Assembly (NCBI GenBank): GCA_028821475.1
Contig: JAPPGB010000168.1
Span: forward strand, 26,908 to 90,907
Direction of reading: 5' to 3'
From: Spirochaetaceae bacterium
GTDB taxonomy: Bacteria > Spirochaetota > Spirochaetia > SZUA-6 > Bin103
Length of the DNA stretch: 64,000 bases
In this document: positions 24,083 to 34,713 of the stretch, one piece after another
Layout: the number at the start of each line of letters is the position of its first letter
Numbering within the stretch: position 1 is the first letter of the stretch
Position numbers and translations under genes: made by a program
The notes under the pieces: model-generated
Databases searched by the model: none
Told to the model about the DNA's origin: nothing
What the model saw: only the letters and a program-made list of their open reading frames with translations

Positions 24083-25129
24083 ATGCTGAAGGTAGGGATC
24101 ATCGGGCTCGGCGGCATCGCGCGTTCGCACGCGGCGGCGATCGCCGAACTGGACAATGTCGAGATAACGGCGGTGGCGGACCTGTTTCCGGAGGTGCGCG
24201 AGCGGTTCATGAGCACCTGGGGGGTGGGCAAGGGCTACGCCACCCACACGGAACTGCTCCAGGACGGCGACGTGGACGCGGTGGCGATCACCTTGGGCCA
24301 TCAACTGCACCACCGCTTGACCGTGGACGCGTGCAACGCCGGCAAGCACGTGCTGGTGGAGAAGCCGATGGCGATCAGCCTGCAACAGTGCGACGCAATG
24401 ATCGAGGCGGCGGACGCCAACCGCGTCAAGCTGATGGTGGGCCACACCCAGCATTTCTACGGCACCAGCCTCAAGGCCAAGGAGATTCTCGACTCCGGGC
24501 AACTGGGGCCGCTGATGACGGTGGTGTGCTACATGTCCAAGAACTGGGGCTTTGGGAGCCGGCGCCCGCAGTACCGCAGCCGCTTCCACGGCGGCGGCAT
24601 GTGGCTGGCCAACGGCGTGCACGTGGTCGACCGGCTGATGTGGCTGCTCGGCTCGCAGGCCGCCGCGGTCAGCGCCGTGGTCGGCACCCGCGCCCACTAC
24701 CAGGCATCCGACGACACCGCCACCGCGCTGATCCGCACCAAGAACGGCCTCGCCGGCGTGGCCGTGTCGTGCGGCTACGCCAACGGCGGGCCCTCCTTCG
24801 AGAGCCACGTGATCGGCGCCAACGGCTCCCTCAAGTTCAGCCAGCACGGCGAGAAGTTCGTCCGCCTCGGCACCGGCGAGCAGTGGGAGGAGGTCGCGTT
24901 CGACGACCCGAAGGCGGAGTTCTACCACGAGTGGCATTCGTTCGCGAAGGCGATCGAGCAGGATCTGGAGCCACCGTCCGACGGCATGTGGGGCCGGCAC
25001 GTGATGGAGATCCTGTTCGCCGCCGAACAGTCCTCCATCACTGGCCGCGAGGTGGTGCTGGAGGGCGGCCACAACTGGACCACGCAGCGCACCGGCACGC
25101 CGGTGACCTACGATCATGGCTGGCACTGA
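24083..25129 (+). CDS. Gfo/Idh/MocA-family oxidoreductase (2)
   Basis: 348 residues. Rossmann motif VGIIGLGGIARSHA, VALxxGH-like AITLGHQLHH and intact catalytic EKP in VLVEKPMAIS (about residue 95). The second domain has the conserved GGGMWLANGVHVVDRLMWL segment with the substrate-binding Asp-His region. It is the first of three consecutive Gfo/Idh/MocA genes on the plus strand (24083, 25220, 26265), probably one transcription unit. Such sets often interconvert keto-sugars, each member using a different epimer. No signal peptide. Confidence 0.88.
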   Translation: MLKVGIIGLGGIARSHAAAIAELDNVEITAVADLFPEVRERFMSTWGVGKGYATHTELLQDGDVDAVAITLGHQLHHRLTVDACNAGKHVLVEKPMAISLQQCDAMIEAADANRVKLMVGHTQHFYGTSLKAKEILDSGQLGPLMTVVCYMSKNWGFGSRRPQYRSRFHGGGMWLANGVHVVDRLMWLLGSQAAAVSAVVGTRAHYQASDDTATALIRTKNGLAGVAVSCGYANGGPSFESHVIGANGSLKFSQHGEKFVRLGTGEQWEEVAFDDPKAEFYHEWHSFAKAIEQDLEPPSDGMWGRHVMEILFAAEQSSITGREVVLEGGHNWTTQRTGTPVTYDHGWH

Positions 25130-25219
25130 GTCGGCACGGTCACGCCGCGACCGGGAGACGATGAGGAACGAAACACGGGTACTCACGGTCGCCGGGCCGG
25201 GGCGGACCGGGATGGCGCC

Positions 25220-26264
<1,045 letters not shown>

Positions 26265-26272
<8 letters not shown>

Positions 26273-27365
26273 CACCATCTACCGCTGCGCCGCGCTGAGC
26301 GCGGTCAAGCACGACTACCTGCCGCGCGCCGTGCACGGCCATCCCGCCTTCGAGGTGGTGGTGGTGGCCGACGATCCGCAGGTGCCCGGCTGGGCGCACG
26401 AGCGCAACCAGGAGTTCGCAGCCGAGTTGGGCGTGCCTTACGTGCGGGACGTGGCCGCCGCGCTCGCCGACTACGGCGTGCAGGTGGCGGTGGTGAGCAG
26501 CGAGGCGGAACGGCACTGCGACCTGAGCGTGCGCGCCGCCGAGGCGGGGATGCACGTGGTGCAGGACAAGCCGATGTCCACCACGCTGGCGGAGTGCGAC
26601 CGGCTGGCAGCGGCGGTGCGCAAAGCGGACGTGCGCTTCCTGCTGTGGAACCGCAACCTGCTGCCGGCGCTGGTGCAGGCGCAGCGGGAGTTGCAGCGCG
26701 GCGCGATCGGCGAGTTGCGCGCCATTCACGTCGACTTCTACTTCGCCAAGGACGCCGGGCCGCCGAAGGGCAGCCGCAAGCCCGGGTTCCCGCCGATCAA
26801 CTGGCTGGCGCGGCAACTGGAGGCGCACGCCGACGGCTCCGACGGCGGCGTCGGCGAAGCGGCGATGGGCGAGCTGCAGATCGAAGGCATTTACCCGCTC
26901 GGCTACATCCACGCGCTGACCGGCAGCCGGGTGCGGCGCGTATTCGCCCGCACCGCCGCTCACTTCCACCAGGCCAACGCCGACAACGACGTCGACGACC
27001 TGGCCACGGTGACCCTGGAGATGGACAGCGGCGTGCTCGGATCGCTGTGCATCGGCCGCATCGGTGCGGCGAGTCACCCCGACATCGGCGAGATCAAGCT
27101 GCACCTGATCGGCAGCAAGGGGGCGCTGGTGGTGACCGAGGCACGTCCCGAGGTGGGCATCCACTACCGCGGCCAGCCGGCTACCGAGTACCCCCACGTG
27201 CGCATCGCCGACAGCAACAACTTCCTGCTCATGGAGCAGTTCAAGACGGCCATCGAGACCGGCGCCGACACCGTGCTGAACGCCGAGGCGGGACGCGACA
27301 TCGCCGCCACCGTCGCCGCGGCCATCGAGTCGGGCCGTACCGACCAACCAGTCGCGGTCAGATAA
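26265..27365 (+). CDS. Gfo/Idh/MocA-family oxidoreductase (3)
   Basis: 366 residues. The N-terminus (ALSAVKHDYLPRAVHGHPAFEVVVVADD) is a family variant without the classic GxGxxG but with the DKP version of the catalytic motif in VVQDKPMST (about residue 98). The second domain has LWNRNLLPAL, HVDFYFAKDAGPPKGS and YPLGYIHALTG. ATG 26265 overlaps the preceding stop, so expression depends on reading through the poly-G gene. Enzymes with DKP motifs are active, so oxidation of a sugar or inositol derivative is a fair inference; the substrate is unknown. Confidence 0.85.
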
Positions 27366-27400
27366 GGCCTGTCGGGTCGCGCCAGGCTCTTCCGGCGCAG

Positions 27401-28288
27401 TCAGCCGACCGGCAGGGTACGACCGGTGTGGGCGCGGCCGATGCGGGCGATCTCCTCCTGTCCGCCGGACACCACCCGGACGCCGCGGTCGATCTGCGTG
27501 GTCACGTTGTCCGGTGTGCACACTTCCAGGAACGCCACCCCGTTGGCGGCGCACGCGGCACGCACCCGTTCGGCGGCTTCGATCACCCGCGGGTCGTGCT
27601 GCCCCGGCACCCGCTCCACGCCGTAGGACATGTGCAGGTCGCCGGGACCACACTCGGCGAAGCCCAGCCCGGGCACGGCCAGCATCTGTTCGATGTGTGC
27701 CACCCCGCGCACCGACTCGACCTTGATCCCCAGCAGCAATTCGCCGTCCGGGTTCAGCGGCCACGGATCGCACCTGGCGATGTACTCCTCGCCGTCGACG
27801 CCCCATACCGCCGCCGCCGACGGCTCCGATCCGACGCCGCGGGTGCCGCGCTCCAGCCCGGCGCCGACGCCGATCATGTTGCGCGGGTAACGGCACGACT
27901 CCACGAAGGCGCGCACCGCGTCGGGCGTCTCAGCTTGGCACAGCAGGATGCCGTGCACGCCGCGCGCCAGGATCTGCCGGAACTGCCAGGCGTTGTAGCG
28001 GACCACCGGCTCGCCGGTGCCGTCCACCGGCGCCTCGACGATGACGGTGGGCGTGCGGTGGCCGCTGGCGGTGGGTCCGCCGGCCGCCATACCCGCCATG
28101 TAGTGCGCCAGACCGGACAGGTCGAAGCAGCCGTGCTCCATGCCGACGTTGACGTAGTCGGCCCAGGTGCGCGCGTCCTGCTTGCCTTGTTCACGGGTCA
28201 GCACCGCGCCGGTATGGCCGCCGGTGTAGTAGATTGGCTGGCCGCCGGCCAGCAGCTCGATCGCTCTGTTGATACGATGATCGCTCAT
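27401..28288 (-). CDS. HpcH/HpaI-family aldolase (2-keto-acid or citrate-lyase type)
   Basis: 295 residues of the phosphoenolpyruvate/pyruvate TIM-barrel superfamily. Motifs: ILLCQAETPDAVRAFVESCRYP, the metal ligand segment LLLGIKVESVRGVAHIEQML (Glu) and GLGFAECGPGDLHMSYG (Glu and Asp). Members split 4-hydroxy-2-keto acids to pyruvate plus an aldehyde, a last step in breaking down sugar acids, which fits the dehydratases elsewhere in the window. It is eight bases from the end of the upstream minus-strand oxidoreductase, so the two are one operon. Confidence 0.85.
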   Translation of the reverse strand: MSDHRINRAIELLAGGQPIYYTGGHTGAVLTREQGKQDARTWADYVNVGMEHGCFDLSGLAHYMAGMAAGGPTASGHRTPTVIVEAPVDGTGEPVVRYNAWQFRQILARGVHGILLCQAETPDAVRAFVESCRYPRNMIGVGAGLERGTRGVGSEPSAAAVWGVDGEEYIARCDPWPLNPDGELLLGIKVESVRGVAHIEQMLAVPGLGFAECGPGDLHMSYGVERVPGQHDPRVIEAAERVRAACAANGVAFLEVCTPDNVTTQIDRGVRVVSGGQEEIARIGRAHTGRTLPVG

Positions 28289-28295
28289 TTCCTCG

Positions 28296-29408
28296 TTACG
28301 CCTCCGCGTCCATTTCCGCCAGCTCCACCCACTCGCTGCGCTTCGCAGACGCCACCACCGCTTCCGTGAACACCTGGGTGCGCCAGCCGTCGTACAGGCC
28401 GGGATGGGCGCACTCCCGGCCGGCGGCGCGCTCGGCGAGCGCCGGCAGCACGAAGCGCGACCAGCGGTTGACCCGGTCCTCCGGGATATCTTCCACGGTC
28501 ATGTCGTCGTCCGAGCGCATCACCGTGACGGTATGGCGCACGCGGTCGATTGCGACCGACGCCGCGCTGCCGTGCAGCTCCAGCTCCGGCGCCAGCCCCT
28601 TGCGCAGCGCCGGGGCGTGCGACAGCAGCATCGCGCCCACCGCGCCGTTGTGGAACTCCCAGACGATCGCGCCGTAGTCGTATGCGGTGCCGGCGCGCAT
28701 GCGCGGCGCTGCGGACGCCGGGTTGGCCGCGCCCCACTCGAGTGCCTCGGTCAGGTCGATCGGCCCCAGGTCGGGCTTCGGCGGCGACAGCACGCCGGCC
28801 TGCGCAACCACCCGCTTCGCCTCGCTGCCGATCAGCCAGCGCACCGTGTCGTAGGCGTGCGAGCCGACGTCCGCGATGCTGCCGGCGGTCGACAGGGTGG
28901 CGTCGTCGCGCCAAGTGAAGGGAATCGACGCCGGGCGCGGGTTGTGCCAGCGGTACACCACCACCTTCAGTTCACCGAGCTCTCCGCCGGCAAGCAACTC
29001 CTTGGCGCGGCGGAACTTGGGCTCGTAGCGGGTCCAGTAGGGCACGTAGTGGCCGAGTCCGCTGTCGCGGTACGCGCGCCAGATTTCGTACGCCTCGCCG
29101 ACGTCGGCCCCGACCGGCTTGTCACAGAACAGGTGCTTGCCGGCCGCCGCCGCGGCCAGGGCCGGCTCCCGGTGCAGGCGGTCGGGCGTCAGCACCACCA
29201 CGAGGTCCACCTCCGCATGTTCCACCACCGCGCGCCAGTCGTCGGTGATGAAGTCGCAGCCGTCGGTCCGCGCCGCCGCCTCCAGCCGGTCGCGGCGCCG
29301 CGCGCACAGCGCGACGATGCGCGCGGCATCGGGCGCGCCGCGCATCTCCGCTCGGTACGGGGTGCCGATGTAGCCGGTAGCCCCGATCACTCCTGCATGA
29401 AACATCAT
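28296..29408 (-). CDS. Gfo/Idh/MocA-family oxidoreductase (4)
   Basis: 370 residues from ATG 29408. The N-terminal cofactor motif is AGVIGATGYIGTPY, unusual in having GxTGYIG as in some semialdehyde-dehydrogenase-like folds, followed by ALCARRRDRL. The catalytic motif is FCDKPVGAD (DKP form). The second domain contains SIADVGSHAYDTVRWLIG, the family Gly-Ser-His-x-x-Asp element that binds substrate. It is the first gene of a two-gene unit with the HpaI-type aldolase, suggesting a dehydrogenation then a carbon-carbon cleavage in one pathway. Confidence 0.87.
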   Translation of the reverse strand: MMFHAGVIGATGYIGTPYRAEMRGAPDAARIVALCARRRDRLEAAARTDGCDFITDDWRAVVEHAEVDLVVVLTPDRLHREPALAAAAAGKHLFCDKPVGADVGEAYEIWRAYRDSGLGHYVPYWTRYEPKFRRAKELLAGGELGELKVVVYRWHNPRPASIPFTWRDDATLSTAGSIADVGSHAYDTVRWLIGSEAKRVVAQAGVLSPPKPDLGPIDLTEALEWGAANPASAAPRMRAGTAYDYGAIVWEFHNGAVGAMLLSHAPALRKGLAPELELHGSAASVAIDRVRHTVTVMRSDDDMTVEDIPEDRVNRWSRFVLPALAERAAGRECAHPGLYDGWRTQVFTEAVVASAKRSEWVELAEMDAEA

Positions 29409-29468
29409 GTTGCTGCGCAATCCTTACCCGATACGTCCGCCGTCCGCCAGTACCCTGCGCGGCTGCCA

Positions 29469-31313
29469 TCAGTTGCCGTTGCGACCGCGTCCCGTGCGGC
29501 GTGCACCGGCGAGTTTCTGCAACTCGCGCAGCACTCTCTGGATGTCGGTGGGTACCGCGTCCATGGCATCGACGATGTCATCGTCATTGATGCGCAGCGG
29601 GAGTCTGCGCGCCTGCAGCCAGGCGTGCAGCCGGCGGATGACCATCTTTGCATCGCACCAACGAGCGCGGTCCTGCCACACGCGGGCCAGAAACTCGTCC
29701 GCCTGGTCGAGGGCCGTGCTCAGCGCAAGCCTCCGATCGTCATTCTGGATGCGTGTGGCGATCGCCTGCCGTACGGTTTCCCTTTGCTCTTCCAGAACCC
29801 CGTCAAGCTCGTCGACAAACGCCTCTTCGTGGTTGTGCCAATCTGCGGCGACGCTTTTCTCACACGCTTGGCGGCCAAGCATCGCCAGCATGGCCTCACG
29901 GTCGAGAAGGTAGTTCTCGATCTCATTGGCTTCCCACAACCGCAGCGAAAAGGTGAGTTGGTAGGCGGGCGACTTCGCGCGCGTGGTGTGGGTGCGCAAC
30001 TCCTTGCGGCGTGAGGCGTCGGTGCGATAGTCGCGATCTCCGATCGCCAGCATGCGGACGGGTTGTCCCGAGAGGCCAGGGCTGCTCAGGAGGTCCTTCA
30101 CCTGACGCGCCAGATCCAGCACCCGTGCCTCTACCGGCCCCTGGTAAGTGTACATGAAGGTCAGTAGGCGCCAGATGTCGCGCTGCTTGTGTTCGCCCCA
30201 ATGCTTGCGAGCAAACCGTTCCAACAGCTTCTGATCGCTCCTGTTCTCGACAAAGACGATCGCGCGACTGGTCAGGAGCGGTACGATCTCCATGCGATCC
30301 ATCGCTCCGAGATCCTCCAGCAGGCGAAATTGCGTCGGCTCCACGTCGAACGGTACCACGGCGCCATCCATACAGACTTTGACCGCACCTGCGGGAGCGG
30401 CAGCCAGGAGCTGCGGAGAATGCGTCGCGAGTATGAATTGCGCCTGCTCCTCGCGGGACAGCCGCTCCAGGACAGTCATGAGCTGGGTTTGCAGCCTGGC
30501 GTGAAGATGGGCATCCGGTTCGTCGAGCAGGAGAGTTCGGGCTCCTGGCGCCAGCACCGACGCCAGGATCTGTACTGCCTGGTGAAATCCGGACCCCGTT
30601 ACCATGACGTCCAACTCACGGGTGAGTGCGCGGTCGCGATATGTCGCACTGAGGAACCGGTCGAAATCCACGTCGAATTCTATCTGCAATGCGCTCTCCG
30701 GAAACAAATCTCGGAGGATATCGATCAGCTTGTTCCAGCGGCCCTCATGATGTTCCCGCAGGTCCCACAGGAGGTTCCGAATAGTCTCTCCATGTCGCTG
30801 CATCCTCATCCGCTCCTGGCGAGCCGGTAGGGTCAGGTATTCCTCGCGCGGGAGAAGCCCCGAAAAAATCGGTATGAGGCGAATGTCTCGTTGACCGATT
30901 GCCGTGGCGATGTCGCCACTCGACCGCGGCGAGATACTGAACTTGTTGTAGCTGAGCTTCAACGAGAAGGAGATATCCGCGCCGTTATCGTACTCCCCGT
31001 GCAGTTCGACTGTCTGTTGTTTCCGCCCGATTGTAGTCCGTCCATTGGGCCACAAGTCGGTGGGCTCGGCTACGGGAAGGACGCCAAACTCGTCGGGACT
31101 GACTGATCGCCGCGACAAACCAAGACTCTTGGTTGGGTCCTTCCCATTTGCACGTCGGGTAGTCTCAACGCAATACTGAAACAGGGTCAGCGCTTCGAGG
31201 ATGGTCGACTTGCCGCTGTTGTTGGCTCCAACCAACAAGGTCACCGCGTCGAGATCGATCGTCGTCTCGCGCTCGAATCGCTTGAATCCTGTTATGGTGA
31301 AGCGGCGAATCAT
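29469..31313 (-). CDS. OLD-family ATP-dependent nuclease (AAA ATPase plus Toprim)
   Basis: 614 residues. The start FTITGFKRFERETTIDL and Walker A GANNSGKST (29-37) mark an SMC/RecF-like ABC ATPase; the signature and Walker B follow in GSGFHQAVQIL, RTLLLDEPDAHLHARLQ and the H-loop ILATHSPQLL. The C-terminal part has a Toprim nuclease pattern: AIVFVENRSDQKLLERF (Glu), MLAIGDRDYRTD (Asp x Asp) and WEANEIENYLL. This is the class 1 OLD arrangement, used in phage exclusion by P2 Old and related to Gabija GajA. No UvrD-like GajB or other partner is next to it, so it would act alone. It lies 7 kb from the GmrSD-like gene. Confidence 0.85.
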   Translation of the reverse strand: MIRRFTITGFKRFERETTIDLDAVTLLVGANNSGKSTILEALTLFQYCVETTRRANGKDPTKSLGLSRRSVSPDEFGVLPVAEPTDLWPNGRTTIGRKQQTVELHGEYDNGADISFSLKLSYNKFSISPRSSGDIATAIGQRDIRLIPIFSGLLPREEYLTLPARQERMRMQRHGETIRNLLWDLREHHEGRWNKLIDILRDLFPESALQIEFDVDFDRFLSATYRDRALTRELDVMVTGSGFHQAVQILASVLAPGARTLLLDEPDAHLHARLQTQLMTVLERLSREEQAQFILATHSPQLLAAAPAGAVKVCMDGAVVPFDVEPTQFRLLEDLGAMDRMEIVPLLTSRAIVFVENRSDQKLLERFARKHWGEHKQRDIWRLLTFMYTYQGPVEARVLDLARQVKDLLSSPGLSGQPVRMLAIGDRDYRTDASRRKELRTHTTRAKSPAYQLTFSLRLWEANEIENYLLDREAMLAMLGRQACEKSVAADWHNHEEAFVDELDGVLEEQRETVRQAIATRIQNDDRRLALSTALDQADEFLARVWQDRARWCDAKMVIRRLHAWLQARRLPLRINDDDIVDAMDAVPTDIQRVLRELQKLAGARRTGRGRNGN

Positions 31314-31469
31314 CGCATCATGATGCTATCCCACCGCGCCGAAGTAGTGAATAGCAGGTCGGCTGAGGTCGGCTGCCGTGATTGCCGTACTGCTTCGCCT
31401 TTCGACCAACCGGGAGGACTTCGCATCCATCGCGGCTGTGGGGTAGGGTAGCGGAGCCGAGCAATCGCC

Positions 31470-31898
31470 ATGGACGCCCTTTCGCCTCACTCACGGTCGC
31501 CAACCGAGCCGGTGTCACTGGTCGCCGCCTGGGTGGATGCCGCACGGCGCAAGCTGCGCGCCGGCGGCGCCGTAGGTGAGGCGGACCTGGATCGGCTGTC
31601 TGCGGATTGCGGCGGCGCCGATCCGCGGGCGCGCCAGCGGCTGCTGTACCTGCACGCCGTCACGCCGAGCATCTACGCCGGCCTGGTGGCGGCCGCCGTC
31701 CATGAACCGGTCGCGGGGTCGGTCACCCAGATCGATCCGGACGCTGCCGAGCTGCCCTACCGGAACGTCCACGACGCCATCGTGGCGGGGTGGCGGGTGG
31801 TCCACTTTCCGCAGCAGCGGGCGCCGTTCGACGACCGCGAGATCGACATGATGGGTCACGAGTTCATTCTCGAGAAACTGGAGGCGTACGATGACTGA
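31470..31898 (+). CDS. Uncharacterised protein upstream of a phytanoyl-CoA dioxygenase-like gene
   Basis: 142 residues, no family recognised. It is mostly helical by composition, with AAWVDAARRKLRAGGAVGEADLDRL and a C-terminal part VHDAIVAGWRVVHFPQQRAPFDDREIDMMG, the latter looking like a strand-helix element. No signal peptide or membrane segment. Its end overlaps the start of the next gene by eight bases, so it is probably a co-translated partner of the dioxygenase. A TAGGGT box lies at 31444-31449, twenty bases before the ATG. Coding is supported by base composition and the overlap, not by homology. Confidence 0.6.
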   Translation: MDALSPHSRSPTEPVSLVAAWVDAARRKLRAGGAVGEADLDRLSADCGGADPRARQRLLYLHAVTPSIYAGLVAAAVHEPVAGSVTQIDPDAAELPYRNVHDAIVAGWRVVHFPQQRAPFDDREIDMMGHEFILEKLEAYDD

Positions 31899-32700
31899 TA
31901 CGATGGCCGAGATGAGCGCACAGCCGCCGCGGCTGCTGTCGGACGACGAGGTGCTGCTGTTCGTCACCCACGGCTATCACCTGGTGCACCCGGAGTATCC
32001 GGACGGCCTGAACGAGGCGATCGCCGAGCAGTGCGCTCGGACCAACGGGGCGGGCAACGAAATCCTGGATCTCGTTCCGCTGCTGCACCAGGTGTACGCC
32101 CACCCGCAGGTACGCGGCGCGCTGATCAGCCTGCTCGGCGCCGACTACGCGATGAACGGGCATCGCCATCTGCACGTCAATGCCCCGGGGTCGCACAGCC
32201 AGAACTGGCACCAGGACGGCACCAACGTGCGCCATCACCAGGTTTGGTGCGTGCTGGCGATGTACTACCCGCACGAGGTGCCGATGGAGCAGGGGCCCAC
32301 CATCATCATGCCCGGCACTCACTTCCGCAACGCCCCCACCGACCGGCTCGCGACCTACGCCAACATCAAGGGACAGGTGCCGCTGGCGGTGCCGGCGGGC
32401 ACCGTGGCCATCACCCACTACGACCTGTGGCACGCCGCCACCCGCAACCGTACCGAACGCACCCGCTACATGCTCAAGTTCCTGTTCGACCGCCGCTCCG
32501 CGCCGGCGTCGCCGACCTGGGACCACGATCCGGACACGGTCACGGAAGTCGCCGCGCGACGCATCCGCGAGCAGATCGGCCCGTTCGACCACGCTTCCGA
32601 CTATTACAAGGCGTGGGAACTGCGCACCGAGATGTGGCAGTGGATGCTTGGCCGGGGCGCGCCGGTGCCGCCGGGCGCGTTCAAGGACATGCTCGCCTAA
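31891..32700 (+). CDS. Phytanoyl-CoA dioxygenase (PhyH) family protein
   Basis: 269 residues. Fe(II)/2-oxoglutarate oxygenase with the iron HxD in QNWHQDGTNVRHH and the distal His in TIHYDLWH-like AITHYDLWHAATR; RxR-type 2-oxoglutarate contact in RTRYMLKFLFDRR. It closely parallels residues 1-260 of the HEAT-fused protein at 20668 (for example both have VYxHPxVxGAL and HYDxWHxAA), so the two are paralogues. Family members hydroxylate CoA esters, natural products or amino acids. It overlaps the upstream unknown gene and has a GGAGG ribosome site inside that gene. Confidence 0.87.
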   Translation: MTDTMAEMSAQPPRLLSDDEVLLFVTHGYHLVHPEYPDGLNEAIAEQCARTNGAGNEILDLVPLLHQVYAHPQVRGALISLLGADYAMNGHRHLHVNAPGSHSQNWHQDGTNVRHHQVWCVLAMYYPHEVPMEQGPTIIMPGTHFRNAPTDRLATYANIKGQVPLAVPAGTVAITHYDLWHAATRNRTERTRYMLKFLFDRRSAPASPTWDHDPDTVTEVAARRIREQIGPFDHASDYYKAWELRTEMWQWMLGRGAPVPPGAFKDMLA

Positions 32701-32764
32701 ACGGAACCACCGCGAGCGTACCCGGGCTGAGTTCCCGGCGCCGCCGGTCTGGTAAGATGGCGCC

Positions 32765-33796
32765 ATGCGCATAGCCGTTCTTTCGTACAGTCACCACGGC
32801 CGCGGCATTGCCGGGACGGTCAGGCAGATGGGCCATGAAGTCGTCGCCGCCATGGATCCTGAACCGGGTCCGCGCGCCGGGCTCGAGCAGGAGTTCGGCT
32901 GTCCGGGGTTCGCCGATGCGGCGAGCTGCCTGGACGCCGCGAAACCGGATGCGGCGATCGTGTGCGGCAAGCACGTGGAGATTCCCGCGCACGTCGCGGC
33001 CTGCGTGGAGCGCCGCGTGCCCTACCTGCTCGACAAGCCGTTTGCCGATTGCGCGGACCGCCTGCGCCCCGCGGCGCAGGCGACCATGGCGGCCGGCCTG
33101 CCGCACGCCCTCACGCTTCCCAACCGCGGCAGCCTGCTGGTGGAAAAGGTGGCGCAGATGGCGTCCGACGGCAGCCTCGGCGACTTGGTGCTGTACAGCA
33201 GCCGGCTCAACAACGGGCCGCCGACGCGCTACGACCCGACCCCGTCGCACTGGCTCAACAAGCCGGCGGCCTCCGGCGGCGGGTCGTGGGTGGTGGAGTC
33301 TTCGCACGGCATCGACACCTTCCTGCAGTTCGCCGGTGACGGTCCGGTCACGGTGGTCGGCGGCGTGATCGCCAACCTGATGCACCGCCGCGAGGTGGAG
33401 GACACCGCGGTGGGCATCGTTCGCACCGCCGCCGGGGTTACCGGTATAATCGAGTCGGGGTTCAACTACCCCTCGGGCACCCGCGCCGGCGACCACTTCT
33501 TCCGCTTCGTCGGCAGCAAGGCGTCGGTGTTCGAGCGCTACGGCGACCACGGCGAGCCGCTGATCGAGGTGCACACCAGTGCCGGCGTCGCCATCACGCC
33601 CGACATCGGCCACGGCGAGCGCATGCGGCGCGTCATCGAATGGGGGCTGGAGGCGATCGCCGCCGGGCGCATCGGCACGCCGGACGTGATGCAGGCGGTA
33701 CGCGTGCTGGAGGTGCAGGACGCGGTGTACGCCCACCTGCGCGGCAACGCCGCGGCCGCCGGCCCCTATCCGCTCGGCGCTCCACCCGAGCGCTGA
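32765..33796 (+). CDS. Gfo/Idh/MocA-family oxidoreductase (5)
   Basis: 343 residues. The N-terminus IAVLSYSHHGRGIAGTV is a degenerate Rossmann start; the catalytic motif is LLDKPFADC (DKP form). The second domain has LPNRGSLLVEKV, SRLNNGPPTRYDPTPSHW and GGGSWVVESSHGIDTFLQF, with the conserved His-Gly-x-Asp of the family. TAAGAT six bases before ATG 32765 suggests a leaderless message. It overlaps the convergent regulator gene by 31 bases at the 3' ends. Likely a sugar or inositol-derivative dehydrogenase; substrate unknown. Confidence 0.85.
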   Translation: MRIAVLSYSHHGRGIAGTVRQMGHEVVAAMDPEPGPRAGLEQEFGCPGFADAASCLDAAKPDAAIVCGKHVEIPAHVAACVERRVPYLLDKPFADCADRLRPAAQATMAAGLPHALTLPNRGSLLVEKVAQMASDGSLGDLVLYSSRLNNGPPTRYDPTPSHWLNKPAASGGGSWVVESSHGIDTFLQFAGDGPVTVVGGVIANLMHRREVEDTAVGIVRTAAGVTGIIESGFNYPSGTRAGDHFFRFVGSKASVFERYGDHGEPLIEVHTSAGVAITPDIGHGERMRRVIEWGLEAIAAGRIGTPDVMQAVRVLEVQDAVYAHLRGNAAAAGPYPLGAPPER

Positions 33797-34551
33797 GCGT
33801 TGGCCCGGATCGCGTCCCGGACGAACACGGCCAACCCCTCGGCACGCTTCTCGAAGTACTCCTTGAAGCGTGCGTCGGCCGTGTACATGTCGGCGAGGTT
33901 CCGGTGCATCCCGTGGCTGCATGGGTAGAACCAGCGGTCGATGTGGCATCGGTGCTGCTCGGCCAGATCCATCGCCGCGCGGTCCGCGGCCTGCACTCCC
34001 TCGGCCATCAGGCCGGCCAGCCCGGCCACCACGGCCTCGCCCTCCGCCTTGATCCGGTCCCAGTCGTTCTTGCCGTAGCGGCCAGTGCGCCGCATCGACT
34101 CCCGGTAGGCATCGGTGTTGCCCCAGCGCCGCTCGACCTCGTCCCGGTACTGCTCGTGGTCGAACCCCTCCAGCCCCTCGAACATCTCCGTCCTGTCCAT
34201 TTCCGTCTCCTCATCCATCGCCCGCAGGGCCCGGTCGACCCCGCGAATGATGCGTTCCGTTCTTTCCTGCCGCTCCCTGAGCATGTCCCGCTGCGCCTCC
34301 AGCGCGCTGCGCCGGCCGTGCGTCGGAGCGTCCAGCATCCGGCCGATCGCATCCAGGCTGAACCGCAGCTCGCGCAACAGCCGGATCTCGCACAGTCGTT
34401 CGAGGTCGCCGTACGCGTACAGCCGATAGCCGTTCTGCGACCGTCCCGACGGCACGAGCAGGCCAATCCGGTCATAGTGGTGCAGGGTGCGCACGGTAAC
34501 GCCGGCCAGCGCGGCGACCTCGCCTACCGTGTGAAGTTGCCCGGTCTCCAT
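33766..34551 (-). CDS. MerR-family regulator with TipAS effector domain
   Basis: 261 residues from ATG 34551. The N-terminal winged helix is typical of MerR: YTVGEVA-like HTVGEVAALAGVTVRTLHHYDRIGLLVPS with the NGYRLY segment; a long coiled dimerisation helix follows (about 75-120). The C-terminal 140 residues match the TipAS domain (RTGRYGKNDWDRIKAE, HRCHIDRWFYPCSHGMHRNLADMY), which in Streptomyces TipAL binds thiopeptide antibiotics. MerR proteins bend promoters with long spacers and activate on ligand binding. No obvious target gene is adjacent; the downstream end overlaps the convergent dehydrogenase gene. Confidence 0.9.
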   Translation of the reverse strand: METGQLHTVGEVAALAGVTVRTLHHYDRIGLLVPSGRSQNGYRLYAYGDLERLCEIRLLRELRFSLDAIGRMLDAPTHGRRSALEAQRDMLRERQERTERIIRGVDRALRAMDEETEMDRTEMFEGLEGFDHEQYRDEVERRWGNTDAYRESMRRTGRYGKNDWDRIKAEGEAVVAGLAGLMAEGVQAADRAAMDLAEQHRCHIDRWFYPCSHGMHRNLADMYTADARFKEYFEKRAEGLAVFVRDAIRANAQRSGGAPSG

Positions 34552-34713
34552 GCGGAGCAAGGTAGGCCCTCACGTAACGTCAGGGTCAAGGGAAAAGGAG
34601 CACGCCGCCGGTCACGCCGAGCCCCGCCCGACTCAGCGGCGATGACGCCGCAGGTGTCATCGCGGAAGGCGCGTCAGCGCCAACGACGCTGATGCGAAGG
34701 AGGGCATCGAGAT

